This document shows, one piece after another, positions 25,142 to 34,633 of a DNA stretch of 64,000 nt. The stretch comes from Actinomyces trachealis (GTDB lineage: Bacteria; Actinomycetota; Actinomycetes; Actinomycetales; Actinomycetaceae). The position numbers were made by a program, and so were the translations under genes. The stretch is taken from contig NZ_CP065027.1 in assembly GCF_015711475.1 (NCBI RefSeq), positions 496,001 through 560,000 of the forward strand. Direction: 5' to 3'. Every line of letters begins with the position of its first letter. Within the stretch, counting starts at the first letter, position 1. The notes beneath the pieces were generated by a model. The model was not told the DNA's origin. It did not search any database and saw nothing but the letters and a program-made list of their open reading frames with translations.

Positions 25142-26878
25142 ATGCGTACGACTACCCGCCTCGTTGCGGTCCGTGCCGCTGCGGCCGTCGGCACGCTGGC
25201 CGTCGGCCTCGCCGGCCTCGGCCTGGGCGCCACGGCTGTCGCGGCCGACACGGCGAATATCGACGACTCTGTAGGTACTTTGCTGACTATTCACAAGTAT
25301 GCCAAGCCCTCCGCCGCTGACACCGCCATCGGCCGGGTAGATGGCACTGGCAACAAGTCGGCCCAGAAGCCGGTTGAGGGCGTCGTGTTCACCGCCTACA
25401 AGATCGACCTGAAGCTCTTTGACGCCGACGTGGCAGAGAAGAACAAGGCCTGGAACAAGCTGGACGCCTGGAGCAAAGCCAACACCAGCCTGGCTGCCTC
25501 CGTGTGTGACAAGAAGGAGCTTCCGGGCGGCCTGGACCTGGCTGACAAGACGGGAAAGGTTTTTGATGCCACCGGTAATAACGGTGAGGCCGTCAAATCG
25601 CTCGACAAGGGCGCCTACCTGATCTGCGAGACCGACATCTCAGGCGCCAAGGTTGACGGCAAGGCCGTGAACATCGTGGACAAGGCTCTGCCCTTTGTGG
25701 TTACGTTGCCCTTCGCTGACAGCACCGACGGCGACGCCAAGAGCAAGTGGGTTTATGACGTTCACGCGTTCCCAAAGAACACGCCTATCAGCAAGCCCGT
25801 CAAGACCGTCACGGTCCTAGACACTGCTCACGGCCTAGGCGTGGACAAGCAGGTGACCTACACGGTTGATGCCGTTGTGCCGGTCATTGCGAACGCTACC
25901 GAGAACTTCAAGTATCTCAACATCTTCGACAAGTTTGCTGCCGGCACCACCGGCATCTCCATTGAGTCCGTTGAGGTGGGCACTGGTCAGGGTGGGACCT
26001 TTGCTAACGGCGCAGCTGTCCCGGCAGAGAAGTACACTAGGACCGAGGACTCCACCAACCGCTTTGCGCAGGTCGACTTCAACACTGCCGACGGCCTGGC
26101 CTACCTGGAGACCATTGGCGGCAAGACCATTCGCGTGACCTTCAAGGCCAAGGTCGACTCCATTAAGAACGCGGGCGCGGTAGCCAACCAGGCTCATTAC
26201 GTGGTTGACACTGAGTCCATTCCCGGCCCGCCGAACACCCCGCCCACCCCGCCCACCCCGCCCACTGTCCCGCCGGTAACCCCGCCCACCACCCCGGATG
26301 GTGACCCTGGTGTTCCCCCGGGCAATGACAACCCCTCCAACAAGGTCATCTCCAACTGGGGTGAGCTGAAGGTCACCAAGAAGGACGCTGCCAACAGCAA
26401 GGTTCTGAAGGACGCCACCTTCCAGGTCTACGAGGCTGATCAGCCTTTCGCTGCTGACTGCTCCACCGTCACCATGAAGGGCGCCCCTCTCTCGGTGAAC
26501 GGTAAGACCGAGTTCACCTCAGATGACTCTGGCGTCGTGACCGTGAACGGCCTGTTCATCGACTCTAAGTGGACCGAAGGCAATGACGAGGATGCGCCTG
26601 AGCACACCTCTCGCTGCTACGTGCTGGTTGAGACCAAGGCCCCCGCTGGCTACGTGCTTCCCACTGGCGCGGCAGCCGAGACCAAGGTGAAGGTTGCTAC
26701 CGGCGAGGTTGCCGCGGGCACGACCCTGGCTGATATCACCAACACCAAGTCCAACGTCCCCCAGCTGCCTCTGACCGGTGCTTCCGGCCAGGTGCTCATG
26801 ATGGCCGGTGGCGCTGCCCTGGTCCTGCTCGCTGGCGGCACCGTAATGGTTGCCCGTCGTCGCGAGGCCCAGGACTGA
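25142..26878 (+). CDS. LPXTG pilin (SpaH/Fim type) with atypical pilin motif
   Basis: 578 residues. Signal peptide about 1-35 (TTRLVAVRAAAAVGTLAVG, cleavage near AVAADT). The N-terminal D1-like domain ends with WVYDVHAFPK, where K212 would be the lysine linked by the class C sortase; the usual V-Y-P-K reads A-F-P-K. Isopeptide-type Cna-B domains follow, separated by a Pro-rich hinge (TPPTPPTPP, about residues 361-390), and an E-box LVETKAPAGY near residue 500. LPLTG is at 542-546, then a membrane helix and RRREAQD. Codon use is strongly GC-ending as in the ribosomal genes, suggesting high expression. It is probably a pilus shaft or base subunit; the second pilin downstream has the more canonical motif. 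Confidence 0.9.
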   Translation: MRTTTRLVAVRAAAAVGTLAVGLAGLGLGATAVAADTANIDDSVGTLLTIHKYAKPSAADTAIGRVDGTGNKSAQKPVEGVVFTAYKIDLKLFDADVAEKNKAWNKLDAWSKANTSLAASVCDKKELPGGLDLADKTGKVFDATGNNGEAVKSLDKGAYLICETDISGAKVDGKAVNIVDKALPFVVTLPFADSTDGDAKSKWVYDVHAFPKNTPISKPVKTVTVLDTAHGLGVDKQVTYTVDAVVPVIANATENFKYLNIFDKFAAGTTGISIESVEVGTGQGGTFANGAAVPAEKYTRTEDSTNRFAQVDFNTADGLAYLETIGGKTIRVTFKAKVDSIKNAGAVANQAHYVVDTESIPGPPNTPPTPPTPPTVPPVTPPTTPDGDPGVPPGNDNPSNKVISNWGELKVTKKDAANSKVLKDATFQVYEADQPFAADCSTVTMKGAPLSVNGKTEFTSDDSGVVTVNGLFIDSKWTEGNDEDAPEHTSRCYVLVETKAPAGYVLPTGAAAETKVKVATGEVAAGTTLADITNTKSNVPQLPLTGASGQVLMMAGGAALVLLAGGTVMVARRREAQD

Positions 26879-26930
26879 TCCCAGCGCCTAGGCGCTGACA
26901 ACCTCAAGGTCAACTGACCCGCGTGGCGGG

Positions 26931-26972
26931 CAGGCTCCCTGTGAGCCTGCCCGCCACGTCGTCGTTAGTAAG
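26931..26972 (+). terminator. Intrinsic terminator after first pilin
   Basis: A 16-bp perfect stem (26932-26947 with 26953-26968) and 5-base loop, followed by TCGTCGTT. It is preceded by a small palindrome AGCGCCTAGGCGCT at 26883-26896. Confidence 0.75.
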
Positions 26973-27304
26973 GACCTTTCGACTAGACCGGTGCGGAAAT
27001 CCGGCGCTAGCCGAGCCTTGATGCGCCAGTGAAGGGAACCGTGATCGCACTGGCAGGTCGTCGAGACCGGTATGTGACATCCCGCTAGTAAGGTCAACTC
27101 CGATAACCGACATGTGAGCCATAGGTGTATGTGTCGGCACCCATAACGACGGTTCGGGCGGCTCATGCGGGCCCCAGTGCCCTCGCAAGAGGTCCCTCCT
27201 CCGGCTCGGCTGGTGCTAAGGCGCCAAGCTCCGGAACAGCTCAGATTCGGCGCCGTCGTGCATGAGTCCCCCACCCGAATTCCATACTGAAAGATGGAGA
27301 AGAC
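26973..27304 (+). other. Intergenic region between the two pilin genes
   Basis: About 330 bases without a supported gene. Because a strong terminator precedes it, it should hold the promoter of the second pilin. GATGGAGAAG just before ATG 27305 is the ribosome binding site. Confidence 0.45.
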
Positions 27305-29026
27305 ATGAGTTCACTCATGATCCGCCGTAGCGTTGGCCTGGCTGCCGCCGTGACACTCGCGGCTGGAGCCCTGGTGGTTCCCGCCACGGCCGCCACCCCT
27401 GCGGCCAACGTGGACGGCAACCATGCCTCCACCCTGACCGTGCACAAGTGTGAGCAGACTGACACCAACGGCGTCACCGTCGGCACCGGTAACGATGACC
27501 CCGGCGTCGAGTGCAAGGCCGTCAAGGGAGTCGAGTTCACCATCACCGAGCTCAGCTACGACCTGACCACCCAGCAGGGTTGGATCGACCTGGCCGCCGC
27601 CAAGGGCGACGTCAACAAGGCTGCCGACGCCGCACACAAGACCGGCACCACCTTCAAGCACATCACCGAGGACAGTGGCGTCATCACCTTCACCGACGCT
27701 GAGACCACCGCCGGAAAGGCCTACCTGGTCTCCGAGACCAAGACCCCCGCTGGCGTCATCCCCGCCGCAGACTTCATCGTCACCCTGCCCATGACCAACC
27801 CGGGCAACACCAGCAGCTGGAACTACGACGTCCACGTCTACCCCAAGAACACGGTAGCTGGTGTGAAGAAGGAGGTCTCCGACTCCGGGAGACCCTCCGG
27901 CTCCGGCAACGCCCTGACCTATACCATCACCACCTCCATCCCGAAGGTTGGCGACGAAGGCATCAAGAAGTACCAGGTCATCGACATCCTGGACCCGCGC
28001 GTCCAGACCGGCCTGGGTGCTGACCAGCTCAACCCCATCGTCACCCTTGAGGGACCCCGCGGTACCGTGGACCAGCTCGTGGCCAACGACGACTACACCG
28101 TGACAGTAGCCAAGTCTGCCAACCCCGCTGACAAGCACAACTACCTGACCGTCGACTTCACCGCCGCCGGTCTGAAGAAGCTCGCCGCCGCCCGCCAGGC
28201 AGGCACCGGAGAGACCAAGGTCAAGACCGTCCTGACCGCCACCTTCGCCGAGGCCACGGACCTCGACGGTGGCGTCAGCAACATCGCCTCCCTCATCCCC
28301 TCCGACTCCCCGAACTACAACTGGGACAAGGACAACCCGAACCCCGGCGGCGACCCGAACAACCCCACCGTCCCCGGCACCAACACGGACCCGGTGACCT
28401 CCAAGTACGGTCAGATCGAGATCACCAAGACCGGTACCGACTCCCTGGCCGCAGCCAAATACAACGGCGCCCAGTTCGAGGTCTACGAGTGCTCCATCGG
28501 TACTGACGACGCCGCCCTGGCCGAGTCCAACGTCGCCTCCAAGAACGACGGCGTCCCGGTTCTCCTCAAGGACGTCGACGCTACCCTCAAGGGTGACAAG
28601 CTCACCGTGGCCAACGAGACCACCTTCGAGACCGGCAAGCAGACCAAGCTCCAGGCCAAGGCCAACAAGCCCGCCGTGGACGGCAAGGTGGTCATCGGTT
28701 CCCTGCGCGCCAACGACTGGGAGAACGGCAAAGCCAAGGACCTGAACAAGGACAACTGGTACTGCCTGGTTGAGACCAAAGCCCCCGCCGGCTACTCCCT
28801 GGCCCCCGACCCGATCCCCTTCCGCATCCTGGCCAAGGACACTGAGGACAAGGCCACGGACACCGCGGTGACGGTCGTAGACGTGCCAGCGAACGCTGGC
28901 TTCCACCTGCCGCTGACCGGCGCCAACGGCGTCGTCCTGCTGACGACGATCGGCAGCCTGCTGGTCCTGGGCGGTGGCGCAGTGGCCTTCTACAACCACC
29001 GTCGCCGCCGCGAGGAGCGCGACTGA
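27305..29026 (+). CDS. LPXTG major pilin (FimA/FimP type)
   Basis: 573 residues. Signal peptide about 1-30 (SVGLAAAVTLAAGALVVPATAA). The N-domain begins STLTVHKCEQ and ends with the canonical pilin motif WNYDVHVYPK, with sortase-linked K181. The middle Cna-B domains with isopeptide potential are followed by a short Pro/Asn/Gly hinge (PNPGGDPNNP) and the E-box CLVETKAPAGYSL. LPLTG is at 535-539, followed by a helix and RRRREERD. The layout is that of Actinomyces FimA/FimP shaft pilins, which are polymerised by the class C sortase encoded just downstream. Its codon use is strongly biased like that of ribosomal genes. Confidence 0.93.
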   Translation: MSSLMIRRSVGLAAAVTLAAGALVVPATAATPAANVDGNHASTLTVHKCEQTDTNGVTVGTGNDDPGVECKAVKGVEFTITELSYDLTTQQGWIDLAAAKGDVNKAADAAHKTGTTFKHITEDSGVITFTDAETTAGKAYLVSETKTPAGVIPAADFIVTLPMTNPGNTSSWNYDVHVYPKNTVAGVKKEVSDSGRPSGSGNALTYTITTSIPKVGDEGIKKYQVIDILDPRVQTGLGADQLNPIVTLEGPRGTVDQLVANDDYTVTVAKSANPADKHNYLTVDFTAAGLKKLAAARQAGTGETKVKTVLTATFAEATDLDGGVSNIASLIPSDSPNYNWDKDNPNPGGDPNNPTVPGTNTDPVTSKYGQIEITKTGTDSLAAAKYNGAQFEVYECSIGTDDAALAESNVASKNDGVPVLLKDVDATLKGDKLTVANETTFETGKQTKLQAKANKPAVDGKVVIGSLRANDWENGKAKDLNKDNWYCLVETKAPAGYSLAPDPIPFRILAKDTEDKATDTAVTVVDVPANAGFHLPLTGANGVVLLTTIGSLLVLGGGAVAFYNHRRRREERD

Positions 29027-29090
29027 GGCCAGGCACAGCCCTGAGCCGAACTCCCTGCCGTCTGCGGAGGAGCTGGCTAGCACGACGGCT

Positions 29091-29123
29091 GTGGGGGAGG
29101 CAGGAGACTCCTGCCTCCCCCAC
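29091..29123 (+). terminator. Hairpin between pilin and sortase genes
   Basis: A perfect 15-bp stem (29091-29105 with 29109-29123) with a 3-base loop and no T-run. It probably reduces read-through so that the sortase is made in smaller amounts than the pilin, or protects the pilin mRNA 3' end. Confidence 0.65.
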
Positions 29124-29238
29124 GCAGCCTCGCTGGCAGCACCCGGCTACGGCCCCGAACGGAGTCACCCCAAACCAGCTGTCCCTGCCCAGCCCCCGAC
29201 CCAAATCTCTGACGCTGACCAACCCGAGGACACGCCTT

Positions 29239-30429
29239 GTGAACCCAGAGCCCAGCAGCCCCATAGACCCCAAGACCCCCAGTGACCAAGCCCTTGCCGA
29301 CCTCGCGCCAAGCCTCCCGGCGCGGGTTCTAGGGTGCCTACGCCGTCGGCTGGGCCAGCTGACTGGCGCGCCAGGTTCAAAGCGCCGCCGCAACCTGCGC
29401 GTGGCCACCCCCCTGATCCTGGTGCTCCTGGGGGTGCTCGTGCTGCTCTACCCGGTGGTGGCCACGCAGCACAACAACGCGGACCAACAGCGCTTGGCCT
29501 CCATGTACTCCGCCCACCTGGACGCCCTGGGGCCGGACGTGCTGACTGAGGAGCTGAACGCGGCAGAGGCCTACAACGAGCACCTGGAAGCCTCCCCGAT
29601 CCTGGACCCCTGGCTGGACTCCCAGCGCCCAGATACCCCCCGCTACCAGGAGTACCTGGGGCAACTGGACCTAGATGAGGTCATGGGACGCGTGACCATC
29701 CCATCCATCCACGCGGACCTGCCCGTCTACCACGGCACCCAGCCATCCACCCTGGCCAAGGGCGTGGGGCACCTATTCGGCACGTCCCTGCCAGTGGGCG
29801 GCGTGTCCACACACTCGGTGCTCACGGGGCACACGGGCCTGGGCACCGCCACGATCTTCGACAACCTGGTGGACGTGAAGCAGGGTGATGCCTTTTACGT
29901 GACGGTGGCTGGCCGGACCCTGAAGTACCAGGTGGTTAACATCCGCGTGGTACTGCCCACAGAGACTGACTCCCTGAACGAGGTGGCCGGCCGCGACCTG
30001 GTCACGTTGATCACCTGCACGCCCTACGGCGTCAACTCGCACCGCCTACTGGTCACGGGTGAACGAGTCCCCATCGACCCAGCCGCTGCGGCCAAGGATG
30101 CCGCTAAGGCCCTGCCCGCCCCCATGCAGACCTGGCAGGTGGCCATTATCTGGGTGGTTGTGGGGGTGCTTCTGGTGGTTGTGGCAGTGCTCATCTGGGC
30201 CTTCCTGGAGGCCCGACGCCGTAAGCGCGAGCGTGCTGCTGGTGCCGGTCCGCAGGGCGACGGGGGCGGCGGCGACGGCGGCCTTGACCCCAGCTCTGGC
30301 GACCCCGGTTCACCCTTGAACGGCGGTGCTGTGGAGAACCGTGAGGAGATCGTGCGTCTGGAGGCGCTTGATGACGCTAGTCGTAAGATTGTGAAACCTG
30401 ATCGAGAGTTTACGTTAATCGGAACGTAA
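29239..30429 (+). CDS. srtC: Class C (pilin) sortase 1
   Basis: 396 residues, GTG start. It is a membrane transpeptidase that joins pilin subunits by linking the LPXTG Thr to the pilin-motif Lys. One N-terminal helix (about 60-75) and one C-terminal helix (about 302-325) match class C topology. The lid motif DPW is at 123-125. The catalytic set is H198 (LTGHTGLG), C260 (TLITC) and R269 (NSHRLL). The C-terminal tail is long, Gly-rich and charged. It lies downstream of the two pilin genes and is the likely polymerase for the 27305 pilin. Confidence 0.93.
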   Translation: MNPEPSSPIDPKTPSDQALADLAPSLPARVLGCLRRRLGQLTGAPGSKRRRNLRVATPLILVLLGVLVLLYPVVATQHNNADQQRLASMYSAHLDALGPDVLTEELNAAEAYNEHLEASPILDPWLDSQRPDTPRYQEYLGQLDLDEVMGRVTIPSIHADLPVYHGTQPSTLAKGVGHLFGTSLPVGGVSTHSVLTGHTGLGTATIFDNLVDVKQGDAFYVTVAGRTLKYQVVNIRVVLPTETDSLNEVAGRDLVTLITCTPYGVNSHRLLVTGERVPIDPAAAAKDAAKALPAPMQTWQVAIIWVVVGVLLVVVAVLIWAFLEARRRKRERAAGAGPQGDGGGGDGGLDPSSGDPGSPLNGGAVENREEIVRLEALDDASRKIVKPDREFTLIGT

Positions 30430-30520
30430 CCGGTTTCGCGACAGGTTCCCATAAGCTGTCTTCCAGGAGTGTGGCCCGTGGTGGCCACGTCGTATTTAAC
30501 CGGTCTTCTGGAGTCGTAAA

Positions 30521-33421
30521 GTGTTTTCCTGCAAAACATCCCGGGCGCTCAAACGCGTGTCCGGGATGGCCGCAGCCTGTGGTCTGAGCGCAGCAATACT
30601 GTTCGGCTCCGGCGTGACCGCACCCGTGGCTCAAGCAGCTCCAGGAGACCTGGACGCCGTGTTTGCTACCGGTGGTACCGGGCGCTACCGGGATATCATC
30701 CAGTGGATCCAGTGGGGCGACTACGAGACGCAGTTCAAAGGCAAAGCTAAACCAGATGTGCCCGTGCTCGACTATGGGCAGACCAAAACCTTCAACAACG
30801 TGCGCAATGTTGCGCCGGGCACCGAGCTACACACCACCTGTACGCTAAGCAACCTGCAGCACCTGGGCCATAATCCGAAACGTGACGATGGCAAGACGCT
30901 GACGGACGCTCAAGCCAAAGGGCCGCTGGTCGCCACTATCCCCGGCGGGTGGGCCGGTGACGTCTTGGACAATCTCTACAACGTTGGTGGACCCGGCAGC
31001 TGGAGTGACGGGTCACAAACGTGGTCCCCAGGCAAGACCTACCCAAAGGACTACGTCAACCGCAACCAGATGGTCATCGGACTGGGCAACGGTTACGCCT
31101 ACAACGGTAACAATGCCAAAAACAGCAACCAGCCATGGGGTACCCCGGGAACAGACCCCTCTCCCACGGGCTATTCTTCCCAGGTGAGTTTTGAATACTC
31201 CTGCTCCGCGTCCCTGGTAACCGCGAGCGGAACACGTGAGGTTCCTATCCAGGGACTAGTATTCGCTGACGCGGAGGCCTCCTCCAAACGCTCCGGTCGG
31301 GTAATCCACGGCGTGCTCTATGATAAGTGGGGTGACGAGTGGGTTCAGGCATCAACCACCCAGAATGTCACCTGGCGTGTCCTGGACCGCCTGCGTTCCG
31401 AAAACTGTGGTCAGGTCACCGCGAACGCGGAGATCAGCAACGGCGGCAAGACCCTCAGACTCATGCCCACAGGCGACGAATGCGTGTATCAATATCCTGG
31501 AACCTACACCCAACCAAACGGCATCGGTGGGCCGGGCGCCGTCATGCTGATGGAAGGCGCCACCTCTGCGACCATCACCATCCAGGGAGCAGGCTATTCA
31601 GCAGTCGCCCTCGGCCTGGTGCTGGCCACCGATTTCGGAGACGCCCCCGAGTCCTACGGCAACGCCGGCTCCCTCTACGAGCCCTCCTGGCGTGACGGTG
31701 CCGTGACCGGAAGAAAGACCGACGTCTTCTCCAATAACGTGACCCTGGCCAGCATGCACGTGGGGCAATCCGCCTCCAGCCTAGGCCTCGACATCGACGC
31801 TGAGCCCTACCAGGCATACTCCGATGACGCCCGGGGTGATGACAGGAACACCGACGACGAGGACGGCATCACCGGCAGCGTGCGCATCCCGGCCGCCCCT
31901 GGCCTGACCTGGTCCCAGCAGGTAGCCTGCACCGGCGACGGTGAGCTATACGGTTGGATTGATTGGAACCGCAACGGTACCTTCGAGGATGCGGAACGCT
32001 CCGGCTGGCAGGACGCCAACCACGACGGCCAGTTCGAAGCCAGTGAGCGCGGCCTGGGGCCAGCCTGCTCTAACGGTGTCGCCACGCTGACCTGGACGAT
32101 CCCGGAGGACGTCAGTGTCAACCAGGCCTCCCCCTGGGAGGATGTCTCCACCTTCATGCGCCTGCGCATCACCAAGGATCGCGACCCCGATGGCGCGCCC
32201 ATCCAGCCTGGTCCCACCGGTATCACCGCCCATGGTGAAGTGGAGGACTACCAGGTCAGTCTCTACCCTGAGGCCATGGTCAAGCTGGTCAAGAAGGTGG
32301 ACAACAGCTCCGCCTACACGCCAGACCCACTGGCTCCCGACCAGTGGACACTCACGGCCACCCAGAACGGTAAGACTCGCAACGGTGACGGCGTCCTGGA
32401 CCCGGCAGCCGTGGTACCTGGCACCGTGACCTTCACGGAGACCGGCAAAACCGACGCGGCCCGGAATGGTTACACCTGGGCCGACACAACTTGCACCAAG
32501 CACCCACAGATGACGACTGCCATGACCTCTTCCGTGAGCCCCGACAAGAAGTCACTCCAGGTCAAAAACCGTGACTGGGTGGTCTGCACCCTTACCAACA
32601 AGCCCAAGCCCGCCGTCGTGGAGTGGAGCAAAGTTGACGCTAAGGGCAAGAAGCTGGCTGGTTCTGAGTGGAACTTGAAGGGACCCGGTTTCCCTGGGGG
32701 ACTGTCCGTCAGTGACTGCACCTCTGGCGACTGCGCTGGCTCACAGGACCAGGATCCGACGCCCGGGCACTTCAAGGTGGAGGTCAAGAAGTGGGGCGAC
32801 TACAACATCACCGAGACGACTGCTCCCACCGGCTATGTGGCAGCCACCGGTGAATTCGCCTTCGAGACGATCGACAAGGACCACCTTAGAGTTGCCCTCA
32901 AGGATGCCACCGGCGTGAGCAACGGCGGCGTGGTCAACCAAAGCCAGACCGGCTCCGTGACCTGGAACAAGGCGGACGCAGCCAACCTGAAGCCCCTGGC
33001 AGGCTCCAGTTGGACCCTCACCGGACCCACCGCTGACACCCCCGCACAAGTGGTTACGGACTGCGTGGCTGCTGAGGCCTCAGGCTGTGCCGACCAGGTG
33101 GACAAGGACCCGCTCGGTGGCGCCTTCCGTGTGGAGGGCCTCGGCCTGGGCAACTACACCCTCAAGGAGAAAGCCGCCCCAACGGGATACAAGCTGGACT
33201 CCACGACCACCCACGACTTTGAGCTGACCGCCGCCGCTAGCAACTACGCCTTTTCCGCCCCCTTCACCAATGAGCAAACCTCCGTCCCTGCACTGCCCCT
33301 CACCGGTGGCCTGGGTGCTGACGCCTTTGTCATCGGTGGTGGCATCGTGGGAGCTGCCGCCATGGGCTTCGGGATGGTGCGACGCCGTCGCCAGCAGCTT
33401 GCGACCGTGACGGTACGGTGA
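30521..33421 (+). CDS. LPXTG surface protein: CshA-like head, GEVED domain, Cna-B-type repeats
   Basis: 966 residues, GTG start after CTGGAG. Signal peptide about 1-40. Residues 45-370 are an adhesin head beginning RYRDIIQWIQWGDYE, as in CshA-type non-repeat domains. A segment with DFGDAPESYG follows, then two calcium-loop-like stretches DWNRNGTFEDAE and DANHDGQFEASE, and the GEVEDYQVSL motif (GEVED domain, about 570-585). Two W-x-K repeats (VEWSKVDAKGK, VTWNKADAAN) precede LPLTG at 924-928, a helix and RRRRQQ. It is co-transcribed with sortase 2, whose start is 4 bases after its stop. It is probably a pilus-associated or wall-anchored adhesin; with no pilin motif seen it is not a shaft. Confidence 0.88.
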   Translation: MFSCKTSRALKRVSGMAAACGLSAAILFGSGVTAPVAQAAPGDLDAVFATGGTGRYRDIIQWIQWGDYETQFKGKAKPDVPVLDYGQTKTFNNVRNVAPGTELHTTCTLSNLQHLGHNPKRDDGKTLTDAQAKGPLVATIPGGWAGDVLDNLYNVGGPGSWSDGSQTWSPGKTYPKDYVNRNQMVIGLGNGYAYNGNNAKNSNQPWGTPGTDPSPTGYSSQVSFEYSCSASLVTASGTREVPIQGLVFADAEASSKRSGRVIHGVLYDKWGDEWVQASTTQNVTWRVLDRLRSENCGQVTANAEISNGGKTLRLMPTGDECVYQYPGTYTQPNGIGGPGAVMLMEGATSATITIQGAGYSAVALGLVLATDFGDAPESYGNAGSLYEPSWRDGAVTGRKTDVFSNNVTLASMHVGQSASSLGLDIDAEPYQAYSDDARGDDRNTDDEDGITGSVRIPAAPGLTWSQQVACTGDGELYGWIDWNRNGTFEDAERSGWQDANHDGQFEASERGLGPACSNGVATLTWTIPEDVSVNQASPWEDVSTFMRLRITKDRDPDGAPIQPGPTGITAHGEVEDYQVSLYPEAMVKLVKKVDNSSAYTPDPLAPDQWTLTATQNGKTRNGDGVLDPAAVVPGTVTFTETGKTDAARNGYTWADTTCTKHPQMTTAMTSSVSPDKKSLQVKNRDWVVCTLTNKPKPAVVEWSKVDAKGKKLAGSEWNLKGPGFPGGLSVSDCTSGDCAGSQDQDPTPGHFKVEVKKWGDYNITETTAPTGYVAATGEFAFETIDKDHLRVALKDATGVSNGGVVNQSQTGSVTWNKADAANLKPLAGSSWTLTGPTADTPAQVVTDCVAAEASGCADQVDKDPLGGAFRVEGLGLGNYTLKEKAAPTGYKLDSTTTHDFELTAAASNYAFSAPFTNEQTSVPALPLTGGLGADAFVIGGGIVGAAAMGFGMVRRRRQQLATVTVR

Positions 33422-33425
33422 CCAC

Positions 33426-34430
33426 GTGGAACTGACCGCGCGCCAAGCGACCACCCTGGCAGAGGCCCCGCCAAAGCCCGCCACGCAGCCGCTGAACTGG
33501 CTGCCCGTGACGGACGCCGCCGGGCGACGCATACTCGTGGCCCCCGAACGGGCCACGCAGGAACGCAAGTGGCGCCTGTCCTGGCTGGCGGTCACCACCG
33601 CTGTACTGGCCGTCACCGGGATGCTGCTGTTCAGCTACCCGACGGCGGCAGCGTGGGTCAGCCAGTACAACCAGTCCAAGATCGTCACCAACTACGAGAG
33701 CCAGGTGGCCCTGGCGAAGCCGGCCGCCGCTGAGCAGCTGACGCGCGCCCACGAGTACAACCAGGCCCTCTCCGTGGGCGCCGTGCTGGAAGCCAACCAC
33801 AATGTCCCCACCGGTGACGGCACCAGCTCGGACCAGACCCTCAACTACGCCAAGATGCTGGACGCCAACGGCGCTGGCCTAATGGCCCGCCTGCGGATCA
33901 ACAAGATCGACTTGGACCTGCCCATCTACCACGGCACCAGTGAAGAGACCCTGCTGACCGGCCTGGGGCACCTGGAAGGCACATCCCTGCCGGTTGGTGG
34001 TGCCAGCACCCGCACCGTGGTCACCGGACACCGCGGCCTGGCCAACGCCACCATGTTCACCAACCTGGACAAGGTGGAAGTGGGGGACACCTTCACCTTC
34101 GAGGTCTTTGGTGACGTGATCACCTACCGGGTCTTTGACAAGAAGGTCGTTGACCCGGAAGAGACCGAGTCGCTGCGCGCGGTGGAGGGCAAGGATCTTG
34201 CCACCTTGGTGACCTGCACGCCCCTGGGCATTAACACGCACCGGATCCTGGTCACGGGGGAGCGGATCACCCCCACTCCCGCGAAGGACGTGGAGGCCAA
34301 GGGCAAGGCGCCGGACATCCCCGGCTTCCCCTGGTGGATCGTGCTGGACCTGACGGGCATCACCGTCGTGGGCCTGTACGTGTGGCGGGCCGGGTACCCG
34401 CCCAAGCTACGCCGTCGCCGTCGTCCTTGA
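33426..34430 (+). CDS. srtC: Class C-like sortase 2, lid motif not found
   Basis: 334 residues, GTG start 4 bases after the preceding adhesin, so translation is coupled. Helices near residues 55-75 and 303-320. The catalytic set is H202 (VTGHRGLA), C264 (TLVTC) and R273 (NTHRIL). The region where sortase 1 has DPW reads VLEANHNVPTGDGT, so the lid aspartate-proline-aromatic motif is not seen. Position and length fit a second pilin-type sortase dedicated to the 30521 and/or 34634 proteins, but an unlidded anchoring role is possible. Confidence 0.88.
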   Translation: MELTARQATTLAEAPPKPATQPLNWLPVTDAAGRRILVAPERATQERKWRLSWLAVTTAVLAVTGMLLFSYPTAAAWVSQYNQSKIVTNYESQVALAKPAAAEQLTRAHEYNQALSVGAVLEANHNVPTGDGTSSDQTLNYAKMLDANGAGLMARLRINKIDLDLPIYHGTSEETLLTGLGHLEGTSLPVGGASTRTVVTGHRGLANATMFTNLDKVEVGDTFTFEVFGDVITYRVFDKKVVDPEETESLRAVEGKDLATLVTCTPLGINTHRILVTGERITPTPAKDVEAKGKAPDIPGFPWWIVLDLTGITVVGLYVWRAGYPPKLRRRRRP

Positions 34431-34442
34431 CTGGCGTGTCTC

Positions 34443-34479
34443 GGCACGAGTGGGGCCGAGCACCTGCGCCACTCGTGCC
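34443..34479 (+). terminator. Inverted repeat after sortase 2
   Basis: An 11-bp perfect stem (34443-34453 with 34469-34479) around a 15-base loop. The tail is A-rich rather than T-rich, so termination strength is uncertain. Confidence 0.5.
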
Positions 34480-34514
34480 AAGACGCACAAGTGGGATCGG
34501 TAGACCGCAGGCAT

Positions 34515-34543
34515 TTGTCAAGCCGATGCGTGGGTGTTACCGA
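34515..34543 (+). promoter_or_regulatory. Possible promoter of the large adhesin gene
   Basis: TTGTCA (34515-34520), a 17-base spacer, then TACCGA (34538-34543), located between the inverted repeat after sortase 2 and the next gene. The -35 is good and the -10 poor. Confidence 0.3.
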
Positions 34544-34633
34544 AACGTGCACGGATGCTGGTGGTACCGCTGCTAGCCTTTCGCTGAATTTAGCGTACTT
34601 AGCACCTGAACGCATTGACGAACGGTTTCATGC

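Noticed and set aside
26222..26330. Run of CCCGCCCACC units as a possible CRISPR or tandem-repeat array
   Set aside because: It is in frame inside the pilin gene and encodes a Pro/Thr hinge; there are no spacers.
27311..29083. 590-codon reverse frame opposite the major pilin
   Set aside because: Val/Gly-rich translation without domains; caused by the extreme codon bias of the pilin gene.
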